NCBI RefSeq assembly: GCF_050948215.1 | Contig: NW_027488721.1 | Span: 372,001 to 436,000, forward strand | Length of the DNA stretch: 64,000 nucleotides | Origin: Halictus rubicundus | Taxonomy: Eukaryota > Arthropoda > Insecta > Hymenoptera > Halictidae | Direction: 5' to 3' | Part shown: positions 1 through 12,775 of the stretch, one piece after another | Numbering within the stretch: the stretch's first letter is position 1 | Layout of the letters: every line of letters begins with the position of its first letter | The notes under the pieces: generated by a model | Told to the model about the DNA's origin: nothing | What the model saw: only the letters and a program-made list of their open reading frames with translations | The model's database searches: none | Translations under genes and position numbers: made by a program

Positions 1-3000
1 GGATAGGATAGAGGATAGGATAGGATAGAGGATAGGATAGGATAGGATAGGATAGGATAGAGGATAGGACAGGATAGAGGATAGGATATGATAGAGGATA
101 GGATAGGATAGAGGATAGGATAGGATAGAGGATAGGATAGGATAGAGGATAGGATAGGATAGAGGATAGGATAGGATAGAGGATAGGATAGGATGGAGAA
201 TAGGATAGGATAGAGGATAGGATAGGATAGAGGATAGGATAGGATAGAGGATAGGATACGATAGAGGATAGAATAGGATAGAGGATACGATATAGGATTT
301 AATAGGATAGAGGATAGGATACGATAGAGGATAGGATAGGATAGAGGATAGGATAGGATAGATAATATGATAGGATAGAGGATAGGATAGGATAGAGGAT
401 AGGATACGATAGAGGATAGGATAGGATAGAGGATCCGATATAGGATTTAATAGGATAGAGGATAGGATACGATAAAGGATAGGATAGGATAGAGGATAGG
501 ATAGGATAGAGAATAGGATATAGGATTGGATAGGATAGCGGATAGGATAGGATAGAGGATTGGATAGGATAGAGGATAGGATACGATAGAGGATAAGGAT
601 AGGATAGAGGATAGGATAGGATAGAGGATAGGATATGATAGAGGATACGATAGAGGATAGGATACGATAGAGGATAGGATAGGATAGAGGATAGGATAGG
701 ATAGAGAATAGGATACGATAGAGGATAGGATAGGATAGAGGATAGGATAGGATAGAGGATGGGATAGGTTAGAGGATAATATAGGATAGAGGATAGGATA
801 GGATAGAGGATAGGATACGATAGAGGATAGGATAGGATAGAGGATACGATATAGGATTTAATAGGATAGAGGATAGGATACGATAAAGGATAGGATAGGA
901 TAGAGGATAGGATAGAGGATAGGATATAGGATTAGATAGGATAGCGGATAGGATAGGATAGGGGATTGGATAGGATAGAGAATAGGATATAGGATTGGAT
1001 AGGATAGAGGATAGAATAGGATAGAGGATAGGATAGGATAGAGGATAGGATAGGATAGAGGATAGGATAGGGTAGAGGATAGGATAGGATAGAGGATAGG
1101 ATAGGATAGAGGATAGGATAGGATAGAGGATAGGATAGGATAGAGGATACGATATAGGATTTAATAGGATAGAGGATAGGATACGATAGAGGATACGATA
1201 GGATAGAGGATAGGATACGATAGAGGATAGGATAGGATAGAGGATAGGATAGGATAGATAATATGATAGGATAGAGGATAGGATAGGATAGAGGATAGGA
1301 TAGGATAGAGGATAGGATAGGATAGGATAGGATAGAGGATAGGATAGGATAGAGGATAGGATACGATAGAGGATAAGGATAGGATAGAGGATAGGATAGG
1401 ATAGAGGATAGGATATGATAGAGGATAGGATAGGATAGAGGATAGGATAGGATAGAGGATAGGATAGGATAGAGGATAGGATAGGATAGAGGATAGGATA
1501 GGATAGAGGACAGGATAGGATAGAGGATAGGATAGGATAGAGGATAGGATAGGATAGAGGATGGGATAGGATAGAGGATAGGATAGGATAGAGGATAGGA
1601 TAGGATAGAGGATAGGATAGGATAGGATAGGATAGAGGATAGGACAGGATAGAGGATAGGATATGATAGAGGATAAGGATAGGATAGAGGATAGGATAGG
1701 ATAGAGGATAGGATATGATAGAGGATAGGATAGGATAGAGGATAGGATAGGATAGAGGATAGGATAGGATAGAGGATAGGATAGGATAGAGGATAGGATA
1801 GGATAGAGGATAGGATAGGATAGAGGATAGGATAGGATAGAGGATAGGATAGGATGGAGAATAGGATAGGATAGAGGATAGGATAGGATAGAGGATAGGA
1901 TAGGATAGAGGATAGGATACGATAGAGGATAGAATAGGATAGAGGATACGATATAGGATTTAATAGGATAGAGGATAGGATACGATAGAGGATAGGATAG
2001 GATAGAGGATAGGATAGGATAGATAATATGATAGGATAGAGGATAGGATAGGATAGAGGATAGGATACGATAGAGGATAGGATAGGATAGAGGATCCGAT
2101 ATAGGATTTAATAGGATAGAGGATAGGATACGATAAAGGATAGGATAGGATAGAGGATAGGATAGGATAGAGAATAGGATATAGGATTGGATAGGATAGC
2201 GGATAGGATAGGATAGAGGATTGGATAGGATAGAGGATAGGATACGATAGAGGATAAGGATAGGATAGAGGATAGGATAGGATAGAGGATAGGATATGAT
2301 AGAGGATACGATAGAGGATAGGATACGATAGAGGATAGGATAGGATAGAGGATAGGATAGGATAGAGAATAGGATACGATAGAGGATAGGATAGGATAGA
2401 GGATAGGATAGGATAGAGGATGGGATAGGTTAGAGGATAATATAGGATAGAGGATAGGATAGGATAGAGGATAGGATACGATAGAGGATAGGATAGGATA
2501 GAGGATACGATATAGGATTTAATAGGATAGAGGATAGGATACGATAAAGGATAGGATAGGATAGAGGATAGGATAGAGGATAGGATATAGGATTAGATAG
2601 GATAGCGGATAGGATAGGATAGGGGATTGGATAGGATAGAGAATAGGATATAGGATTGGATAGGATAGAGGATAGAATAGGATAGAGGATAGGATAGGAT
2701 AGAGGATAGGATAGGATAGAGGATAGGATAGGGTGGAGGATAGGATAGGATAGAGGATAGGATAGGATAGAGGATAGGATAGGATAGAGGATAGGATAGG
2801 ATAGAGGATAGGATAGGATAGAGGATACGATATAGGATTTAATAGGATAGAGGATAGGATACGATAGAGGATACGATAGGATAGAGGATAGGATACGATA
2901 GAGGATAGGATAGGATAGAGGATAGGATAGGATAGATAATATGATAGGATAGAGGATAGGATAGGATAGAGGATAGGATAGGATAGAGGATAGGATAGGA

Positions 3001-3353
3001 TAGAGGATAGGATAGGATAGAGGATAGGATAGGATAGGATAGGATAGAGGATAGGATAGGATAGAGGATAGGATACGATAGAGGATAAGGATAGGATAGA
3101 GGATAGGATAGGATAGAGGATAGGATATGATAGAGGATAGGATAGGATAGAGGATAGGATAGGATAGAGGATAGGATAGGATAGAGGATAGGATAGGATA
3201 GAGGATAGGATAGGATAGAGGACAGGATAGGATAGAGGATAGGATAGGATAGAGGATAGGATAGGATAGAGGATGGGATAGGATAGAGGATAGGATAGGA
3301 TAGAGGATAGGATAGGATAGAGGATAGGATAGGATAGGATAGGATAGAGGATA
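1..3353. repeat. Tandem higher-order repeat, period 1,661-1,712 bp
   Basis: Markers recur at a constant distance: GATGGAGAAT at 192 and 1853, GGATCC at 431 and 2092, GGGATAGGTT at 761 and 2422, and GGGGATTGG at 961 and 2622 are all 1,661 bp apart. Further right the distance becomes 1,712 bp (GGACAGG at 1508 and 3220, and at 1642 and 3354), a gain of 51 bp or three 17-mers. A third start of the same pattern (GATGGAGAAT) lies at 3548, where it merges with the next block. The first copy is cut by the window start. The base repeat is the 17-mer with several TTTAATA variants per copy. Confidence 0.85.
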
Positions 3354-5460
3354 GGACAGGATAGAGGATAGGATATGATAGAGGATAAGGATAGGATAGA
3401 GGATAGGATAGGATAGAGGATAGGATATGATAGAGGATAGGATAGGATAGAGGATAGGATAGGATAGAGGATAGGATAGGATAGAGGATAGGATAGGATA
3501 GAGGATAGGATAGGATAGAGGATAGGATAGGATAGAGGATAGGATAGGATGGAGAATAGGATAGGATAGAGGATAGGATAGGATAGAGGATAGGATAGGA
3601 TAGAGGATAGGATACGATAGAGGATAGAATAGGATAGAGGATACGATATAGGATTTAATAGGATAGAGGATAGGATACGATAGAGGATAGGATAGGATAG
3701 AGGATAGGATAGGATAGATAATATGATAGGATAGAGGATAGGATAGGATAGAGGATAGGATAGGATAGAGGATAGGATAGGATAGAGGATAGGATAGGAT
3801 AGAGGATAGGATAGGATAGGATAGGATAGGAGAGGATAGAGGATAGGATAGGATAGAGGATAGGATACGATAGAGGATAAGGATAGGATAGAGGATAGGA
3901 TAGGATAGAGGATAGGACATGATAGAGGATAGGATAGGATAGAGGATAGGATAGGATAGAGGATAGGATAGGATAGAGGATAGGATAGGATAGAGGATAG
4001 GATAGGATAGAGGATAGGATAGGATAGAGAATAGGATAGGATAGAAGATAGGATAGGATAGAGGATAGGATAGGATAGAGGATAGGATAGGATAGAGAAT
4101 AGGATAGGATAGAGGATAATATAGGATAGAGGATAGGATAGGATAGAGGATAGGATAGGATAGAGGATAGGATACGATAGAGGATAGGATAGGATAGAGG
4201 ATCCGATATAGGATTTAATAGGATAGAGGATAGGATACGATAAAGGATAGGATAGGATAGAGGATAGGATAGGATAGAGAATAGGATATAGGATTGGATA
4301 GGATAGCGGATAGGATAGGATAGAGGATTGGATAGGATAGAGGATAGGATACGATAGAGGATAAGGATAGGATAGAGGATAGGATAGGATAGAGGATAGG
4401 ATATGATAGAGGATACGATAGAGGATAGGATAGGATAGAGGATTGGATAGGATAGAGGATAGGATACGATAGAGGATAAGGATAGGATAGAGGATAGGAT
4501 AGGATAGAGGATAGGATATGATAGTGGATACGATAGAGGATAGGATACGATAGAGGATAGGATAGGATAGAGGATAGGATAGGATAGAGAATAGGATACG
4601 ATAGAGGATAGGATAGGATAGAGGATAGGATAGGATAGAGGATGGGATAGGATAGAGGATAATATAGGATAGAGGATAGGATAGGATAGAGGATAGGTTA
4701 CGATAGAGGATAGGATAGGATAGAGGATACGATATAGGATTTAATAGGATAGAGGATAGGATACGATAAAGGATAGGATAGGATAGAGGATAGGATAGAG
4801 GATAGGATATAGGATTGGATAGGATAGCGGATAGGATAGGATAGGGGATTGGATAGGATAGAGAATAGGATATAGGATTGGATAGGATAGAGGATAGAAT
4901 AGGATAGAGGATAGGATAGGATAGAGGTTAGGATAGGATAGAGGATAGGATAGGATAGAGGATAGGATAGGATAGAGGATAGGATAGGATAGAGGATAGG
5001 ATAGGATAGAGGATAGGATAGGATTGAGGATAGGATAGGATAGAGGATACGATATAGGATTTAATAGGATAGAGGATAGGATACGATAGAGGATACGATA
5101 GGATAGAGGATAGGATAGGATAGAGGATAGGATAGGATAGAGGAAAGGATAGGATAGAGGATAGGATAGGATAGAGGATAGGATAGGATAGAGGATGGGA
5201 TATGATAGAGGATAGGATAGGATAGAGGATAGGATATGATAGAGGATAGGATAGGATAGAGGATAGGATAGGATAGAGAATAGGATGGGATAGAGGATAG
5301 GATAGGATAGAGGATAGGATAGGATAGAGGATAGGATAGGATAGAGGATGGGATAGGATAGAGGATAGGATAGGATAGAGGATAGGATAGGATAGAGGAT
5401 AGGATAGGATAGAGGATAGGATAGGATAGAGGATAGGATAGGATAGAGGATAGGATAGGA
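3350..5460. repeat. Three-copy HOR block, copy 1
   Basis: This block recurs 3,366 bp to the right with no net length change across most of its extent. Checked marker pairs are GATGGAGAAT 3548/6914, GATAATATAG 4115/7481, GGATCC 4199/7565, the rare GGTTACG 4696/8062, GATTTAAT 5058/8424, GGAAAGG 5142/8508, GATGGGATATG 5194/8560 and GAGAATAGG 5276/8642. 3,366 is exactly 198 x 17. At the left edge GGACAGG (3354/6737) is one unit further apart. The match is lost after about 5.35-5.46 kb. A marker sequence containing GACAT, near 3916 and again near 7282, supplies the start codon of a spurious minus-strand frame in both copies. Confidence 0.88.
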
Positions 5461-6120
5461 TAGAGGATGGGATAGGATAGAGGATAGGATAGGATAGAGG
5501 ATAGGATAGGATAGAGGATAGGATAGGATAGAGGATAGGATAGGATAGAGGATAGGATAGGATAGAGGATAGGATAGGATAGAGGATAGGATAGGATAGA
5601 GGATAGGATAGAGGATAGGATAGGATAGAGGATAGGATAGGATAGAGGATAGGATAGGATAGAGGATAGGATAGGCTAGAGGATAGGATACAGGATAGGA
5701 TAGGATAGAGGATAGGATAGGATAGAGGATAGGATACGATAGAGGATAGGATAGGATAGAGGATACGATATAGGATTTAATAGGATAGAGGATAGGATAC
5801 GATAGAGGATAGGATAGGATAGAGGATAGGATAGGATAGAGGATAGGATAGGATAGAGGATAGGATAGGATAGAGGATAGGATAGGATAGAGGATAGGAT
5901 AGGATAGAGGATACGATATAGGATTTAATAGGATAGAGGATAGGATACGATAGAGGATAGGATAGGATAGAGGATAGGATAGGATAGAGGATAGGATAGG
6001 ATAGAGGATAGGATAGGATAGAGGATAGGATAGGATAGAGGATAGGATAGGATAGAGGATGGGATAGGATAGAGGATAGGATAGGATAGAGGATAGGATA
6101 CGATAGAGGATAGGATAGGA
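5461..6120. repeat. 17-mer array with GGCTAG marker, related to 8.8-9.39 kb
   Basis: This is ordinary 17-mer repeat between two duplicated blocks. It holds GGCTAG at 5674 followed by GATACAGG, and TTTAATA variants near 5774 and 5930. The GGCTAG marker and the following GATTTAAT (5774) recur at 9088 and 9188, an offset of 3,414 bp, so this stretch also has a copy downstream. Further GGCTAG markers lie at 12930 and 19576 in similar surroundings. No gene or non-satellite sequence is seen. Confidence 0.75.
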
Positions 6121-6480
6121 TAGAGGATCCGATATAGGATTTAATAGGATAGAGGATAGGATACGATAAAGGATAGGATAGGATAGAGGATAGGATAGGA
6201 TAGAGAATAGGATATAGGATTGGATAGGATAGCGGATAGGATAGGATAGAGGATTGGATAGGATAGGGGATATGATACGATAGAGGATAGGATAGGATAG
6301 AGAATAGGATATAGGATTGGATAGGATAGAGGATAGAATAGGATAGAGGATAGGATAGGATACAGGATAGGATATGATACAGGATAGGATAGGATATAGG
6401 ATAGGATAGGATAGAGGATAGGATAGGATACAGGATAGGATAGGATAGAGGATAGGATATGATAGAGGATAGGATAGGAT
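6120..6480. repeat. Duplicated cassette, copy at +3,266 bp (9386-9746)
   Basis: The stretch starting with GGATCC at 6125 and running through the unusual GGGGATATGATACG (6266) and GATATGATACAGG (6371) recurs with the same order and spacing at 9391, 9532 and 9637. This offset (3,266) differs from that of the neighbouring three-copy block (3,366). The local order of blocks was therefore assembled by more than one duplication or later unit loss. The right limit of the match was not determined precisely. Confidence 0.75.
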
Positions 6481-6734
6481 AGAGGATAGGACAGGATAGA
6501 GGATAGGATATGATAGAGGATAGGATAGGATAGAGGATAGGATAGGATAGAGGATAGGGTAGGATAGAGGATAGGATAGGATAGAGGATAGGATAGGATA
6601 GAGGACAGGATAGGATAGAGGATAGGATAGGATAGAGGATAGGATAGGATAGAGGATGGGATAGGATAGAGGATAGGATAGGATAGAGGATAGGATAGGA
6701 TAGAGGATAGGATAGGATAGGATAGGATAGAGGA

Positions 6735-8815
6735 TAGGACAGGATAGAGGATAGGATATGATAGAGGATAAGGATAGGATAGAGGATAGGATAGGATAGA
6801 GGATAGGATATGATAGAGGATAGGATAGGATAGAGGATAGGATAGGATAGAGGATAGGATAGGATAGAGGATAGGATAGGATAGAGGATAGGATAGGATA
6901 GAGGATAGGATAGGATGGAGAATAGGATAGGATAGAGGATAGGATAGGATAGAGGATAGGATAGGATAGAGGATAGGATACGATAGAGGATAGAATAGGA
7001 TAGAGGATACGATATAGGATTTAATAGGATAGAGGATAGGATACGATAGAGGATAGGATAGGATAGAGGATAGGATAGGATAGATAATATGATAGGATAG
7101 AGGATAGGATAGGATAGAGGATAGGATAGGATAGAGGATAGGATAGGATAGAGGATAGGATAGGATAGAGGATAGGATAGGATAGGATAGGATAGGAGAG
7201 GATAGAGGATAGGATAGGATAGAGGATAGGATACGATAGAGGATAAGGATAGGATAGAGGATAGGATAGGATAGAGGATAGGACATGATAGAGGATAGGA
7301 TAGGATAGAGGATAGGATAGGATAGAGGATAGGATAGGATAGAGGATAGGATAGGATAGAGGATAGGATAGGATAGAGGATAGGATAGGATAGAGAATAG
7401 GATAGGATAGAAGATAGGATAGGATAGAGGATAGGATAGGATAGAGGATAGGATAGGATAGAGAATAGGATAGGATAGAGGATAATATAGGATAGAGGAT
7501 AGGATAGGATAGAGGATAGGATAGGATAGAGGATAGGATACGATAGAGGATAGGATAGGATAGAGGATCCGATATAGGATTTAATAGGATAGAGGATAGG
7601 ATACGATAAAGGATAGGATAGGATAGAGGATAGGATAGGATAGAGAATAGGATATAGGATTGGATAGGATAGCGGATAGGATAGGATAGAGGATTGGATA
7701 GGATAGAGGATAGGATACGATAGAGGATAAGGATAGGATAGAGGATAGGATAGGATAGAGGATAGGATATGATAGAGGATACGATAGAGGATAGGATAGG
7801 ATAGAGGATTGGATAGGATAGAGGATAGGATACGATAGAGGATAAGGATAGGATAGAGGATAGGATAGGATAGAGGATAGGATATGATAGTGGATACGAT
7901 AGAGGATAGGATACGATAGAGGATAGGATAGGATAGAGGATAGGATAGGATAGAGAATAGGATACGATAGAGGATAGGATAGGATAGAGGATAGGATAGG
8001 ATAGAGGATGGGATAGGATAGAGGATAATATAGGATAGAGGATAGGATAGGATAGAGGATAGGTTACGATAGAGGATAGGATAGGATAGAGGATACGATA
8101 TAGGATTTAATAGGATAGAGGATAGGATACGATAAAGGATAGGATAGGATAGAGGATAGGATAGAGGATAGGATATAGGATTGGATAGGATAGCGGATAG
8201 GATAGGATAGGGGATTGGATAGGATAGAGAATAGGATATAGGATTGGATAGGATAGAGGATAGAATAGGATAGAGGATAGGATAGGATAGAGGTTAGGAT
8301 AGGATAGAGGATAGGATAGGATAGAGGATAGGATAGGATAGAGGATAGGATAGGATAGAGGATAGGATAGGATAGAGGATAGGATAGGATAGAGGATAGG
8401 ATAGGATAGAGGATACGATATAGGATTTAATAGGATAGAGGATAGGATACGATAGAGGATACGATAGGATAGAGGATAGGATAGGATAGAGGATAGGATA
8501 GGATAGAGGAAAGGATAGGATAGAGGATAGGATAGGATAGAGGATAGGATAGGATAGAGGATGGGATATGATAGAGGATAGGATAGGATAGAGGATAGGA
8601 TATGATAGAGGATAGGATAGGATAGAGGATAGGATAGGATAGAGAATAGGATGGGATAGAGGATAGGATAGGATAGAGGATAGGATAGGATAGAGGATAG
8701 GATAGGATAGAGGATGGGATAGGATAGAGGATAGGATAGGATAGAGGATAGGATAGGATAGAGGATAGGATAGGATAGAGGATAGGATAGGATAGAGGAT
8801 AGGATAGGATAGAGG
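6735..8815. repeat. Three-copy HOR block, copy 2
   Basis: This is the middle copy of the block described at 3350-5460. Its left and central part is copied again 4,308 bp downstream: GGACAGG 6737/11045, GATGGAGAAT 6914/11222, GGAGAGG 7195/11503, GATAATATAG 7481/11789, GGATCC 7565/11873, GATTTAAT 8104/12412 and 8424/12732. Copies 1 and 2 share GGTTACG (4696/8062), whereas copy 3 has the ordinary GGATACG at the matching position. Copies 1 and 2 therefore look more closely related to each other than to copy 3. Confidence 0.87.
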
Positions 8816-11000
8816 ATAGGATAGGATAGAGGATAGGATAGGATAGAGGATAGGATAGGATAGAGGATACGATATAGGATTTAATAGGATAGAGGATAGG
8901 ATAGGATAGAGGATAGGATACGATAGAGGATAGGATAGGATAGAGGATACGATATGGTATTTAATAGGATAGAGGATAGGATACGATAGAGGATAGGATA
9001 GGATAGAGGATAGAGGATAGGATAGAGGATAGGATAGGATAGAGGATAGGATAGGATAGAGGATAGGATAGGATAGAGGATAGGATAGGCTAGAGGATAG
9101 GATACAGGATAGGATAGGATAGAGGATAGGATAGGATAGAGGATAGGATACGATAGAGGATAGGATAGGATAGAGGATACGATATAGGATTTAATAGGAT
9201 AGAGGATAGGATACGATAGAGGATAGGATAGGATAGAGGATAGGATAGGATAGAGGATAGGATAGGATAGAGGATAGGATAGGATAGAGGATAGGATAGG
9301 ATAGAGGATAGGATAGGATAGAGGATGGGATAGGATAGAGGATAGGATAGGATAGAGGATAGGATACGATAGAGGATAGGATAGGATAGAGGATCCGATA
9401 TAGGATTTAATAGGATAGAGGATAGGATACGATAAAGGATAGGATAGGATAGAGGATAGGATAGGATAGAGAATAGGATATAGGATTGGATAGGATAGCG
9501 GATAGGATAGGATAGAGGATTGGATAGGATAGGGGATATGATACGATAGAGGATAGGATAGGATAGAGAATAGGATATAGGATTGGATAGGATAGAGGAT
9601 AGAATAGGATAGAGGATAGGATAGGATACAGGATAGGATATGATACAGGATAGGATAGGATATAGGATAGGATAGGATAGAGGATAGGATAGGATACAGG
9701 ATAGGATAGGATAGAGGATAGGATATGATAGAGGATAGGATAGGATAGAGGATAGGATAGGATAGAGAATAGGATGGGATAGAGGATAGGATAGGATAGA
9801 GGATAGGATAGGATAGAGGATAGGATAGGATAGAGGATGGGATAGGATAGAGGATAGGATAGGATAGAGGATAGGATAGGATAGAGGATAGGATAGGATA
9901 GGATAGGATAGAGGATAGGACAGGATAGAGGATAGGATATGATAGAGGATAGGATAGGATAGAGGATAGGATAGGATAGAGGATAGGATAGGATAGAGGA
10001 TAGGATAGGATAGAGGATAGGATAGGATAGAGGATAGGATAGGATGGAGAATAGGATAGGATAGAGGATAGGATAGGATAGAGGATAGGATAGGATAGAG
10101 GATAGGATACGATAGAGGATAGAATAGGATAGAGGATACGATATAGGATTTAATAGGATAGAGGATATGATACGATAGAGGATAGGATAGGATAGAGGAT
10201 AGGATAGGATAGATAATATGATAGGATAGAGGATAGGATAGGATAGAGGATAGGATAGGATAGAGGATAGGATAGGATAGGATAGGATAGAGGATAGGAT
10301 AGGATAGAGGATAGGATACGATAGAGGATAAGGATAGGATAGAGGATAGGATAGGATAGAGGATAGGATATGATAGAGGATAGGATAGGATAGAGAATAG
10401 GATAGGATAGAGTATAGGATACGATAAAGGATAGGATAGGATAGAGGATAGGATATAGGATTGGATAGGATAGGATAGAGGATGGGATAGGATAGAGGAT
10501 AGGATAGGATAGAGGATAGGATAGGATAGAGGATAGGATAGGATAGGATAGGATAGAGGATAGGACAGGATAGAGGATAGGATATGATAGAGGATAAGGA
10601 TAGGATAGAGGATAGGATAGGATAGAGGATAGGATATGATAGAGGATAGGATAGGATAGAGGATAGGATAGGATAGAGGATAGGATAGGATAGAGGATAG
10701 GATAGGATAGAGGATAGGATAGGATAGAGGATAGGATAGGATGGAGAATAGGATAGGATAGAGGATAGGATAGGATAGAGGATAGGATAGGATAGAGGAT
10801 AGGATACGATAGAGGATAGAATAGGATAGAGGATACGATATAGGATTTAATAGGATAGAGGATAGGATACGATAGAGGATAGGATAGGATAGAGGATAGG
10901 ATAGGATAGATAATATGATAGGATAGAGGATAGGATAGGATAGAGGATAGGATAGGATAGAGGATAGGATAGGATAGAGGATAGGATAGGATAGAGGATA
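8815..11000. repeat. 17-mer array linking HOR copies 2 and 3
   Basis: This is satellite throughout. It holds the copy of the 5.67-6.48 kb material (GGCTAG at 9088, GGATCC at 9391) and a TTTAATA doublet with members at 8878 and 8958, the second altered to GGTATTTAA. GATGGAGAAT occurs at 10043 and 10740, 697 bp apart (41 x 17), showing a further local tandem duplication. Near 10.39-10.47 kb the units are more irregular (AGTATAGG, GATAAAGG, GATATAGG). No other sequence class is seen. Confidence 0.75.
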
Positions 11001-12775
11001 GGATAGGATAGAGGATAGGATAGGATAGGATAGGATAGAGGATAGGACAGGATAGAGGATAGGATATGATAGAGTATAAGGATAGGATAGAGGATAGGAT
11101 AGGATAGAGGATAGGATATGATAGAGGATAGGATAGGATAGAGGATAGGATAGGATAGAGGATAGGATAGGATAGAGGATAGGATAGGATAGAGGATAGG
11201 ATAGGATAGAGGATAGGATAGGATGGAGAATAGGATAGGATAGAGGATAGGATAGGATAGAGGATAGGATAGGATAGAGGATAGGATACGATAGAGGATA
11301 GAATAGGATAGAGGATACGATATAGGATTTAATAGGATAGAGGATAGGATACGATAGAGGATAGGATAGGATAGAGGATAGGATAGGATAGATAATATGA
11401 TAGGATAGAGGATAGGATAGGATAGAGGATAGGATAGGATAGAGGATAGGATAGGATAGAGGATAGGATAGGATAGAGGATAGGATAGGATAGGATAGGA
11501 TAGGAGAGGATAGAGGATAGGATAGGATAGAGGATAGGATACGATAGAGGATAAGGATAGGATAGAGGATAGGATAGGATAGAGGATAGGATATGATAGA
11601 GGATAGGATAGGATAGAGGATAGGATAGGATAGAGGATAGGATAGGATAGAGGATAGGATAGGATAGAGGATAGGATAGGATAGAGGATAGGATAGGATA
11701 GAGAATAGGATAGGATAGAAGATAGGATAGGATAGAGGATAGGATAGGATAGAGGATAGGATAGGATAGAGAATAGGATAGGATAGAGGATAATATAGGA
11801 TAGAGGATAGGATAGGATAGAGGATAGGATAGGATAGAGGATAGGATACGATAGAGGATAGGATAGGATAGAGGATCCGATATAGGATTTAATAGGATAG
11901 AGGATAGGATACGATAAAGGATAGGATAGGATAGAGGATAGGATAGGATAGAGAATAGGATATAGGATTGGATAGGATAGCGGATAGGATAGGATAGAGG
12001 ATTGGATAGGATAGAGGATAGGATACGATAGAGGATAAGGATAGGATAGAGGATAGGATAGGATAGAGGATAGGATATGATAGAGGATACGATAGAGGAT
12101 AGGATAGGATAGAGGATTGGATAGGATAGAGGATAGGATACGATAGAGGATAAGGATAGGATAGAGGATAGGATAGGATAGAGGATAGGATATGATAGTG
12201 GATACGATAGAGGATAGGATACGATAGAGGATAGGATAGGATAGAGGATAGGATAGGATAGAGAATAGGATACGATAGAGGATAGGATAGGATAGAGGAT
12301 AGGATAGGATAGAGGATGGGATAGGATAGAGGATAATATAGGATAGAGGATAGGATAGGATAGAGGATAGGATACGATAGAGGATAGGATAGGATAGAGG
12401 ATACGATATAGGATTTAATAGGATAGAGGATAGGATACGATAAAGGATAGGATAGGATAGAGGATAGGATAGAGGATAGGATATAGGATTGGATAGGATA
12501 GCGGATAGGATAGGATAGGGGATTGGATAGGATAGAGAATAGGATATAGGATTGGATAGGATAGAGGATAGAATAGGATAGAGGATAGGATAGGATAGAG
12601 GTTAGGATAGGATAGAGGATAGGATAGGATAGAGGATAGGATAGGATAGAGGATAGGATAGGATAGAGGATAGGATAGGATAGAGGATAGGATAGGATAG
12701 AGGATAGGATAGGATAGAGGATACGATATAGGATTTAATAGGATAGAGGATAGGATACGATAGAGGATACGATAG
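11000..12775. repeat. Three-copy HOR block, copy 3
   Basis: This copy matches copy 2 at a fixed offset of 4,308 bp from GGACAGG (11045) to the GATTTAAT at 12732. It then diverges: the GGAAAGG expected near 12816 is absent and GAGAATAGGATGGG appears at about 12795 instead. The left limit lies between about 10963 and 11045, because the GATGGG of copy 2 (6655) has no partner here. Within the match I saw point differences, such as the missing GGTTACG, but no net length change over about 1.7 kb. Confidence 0.85.
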
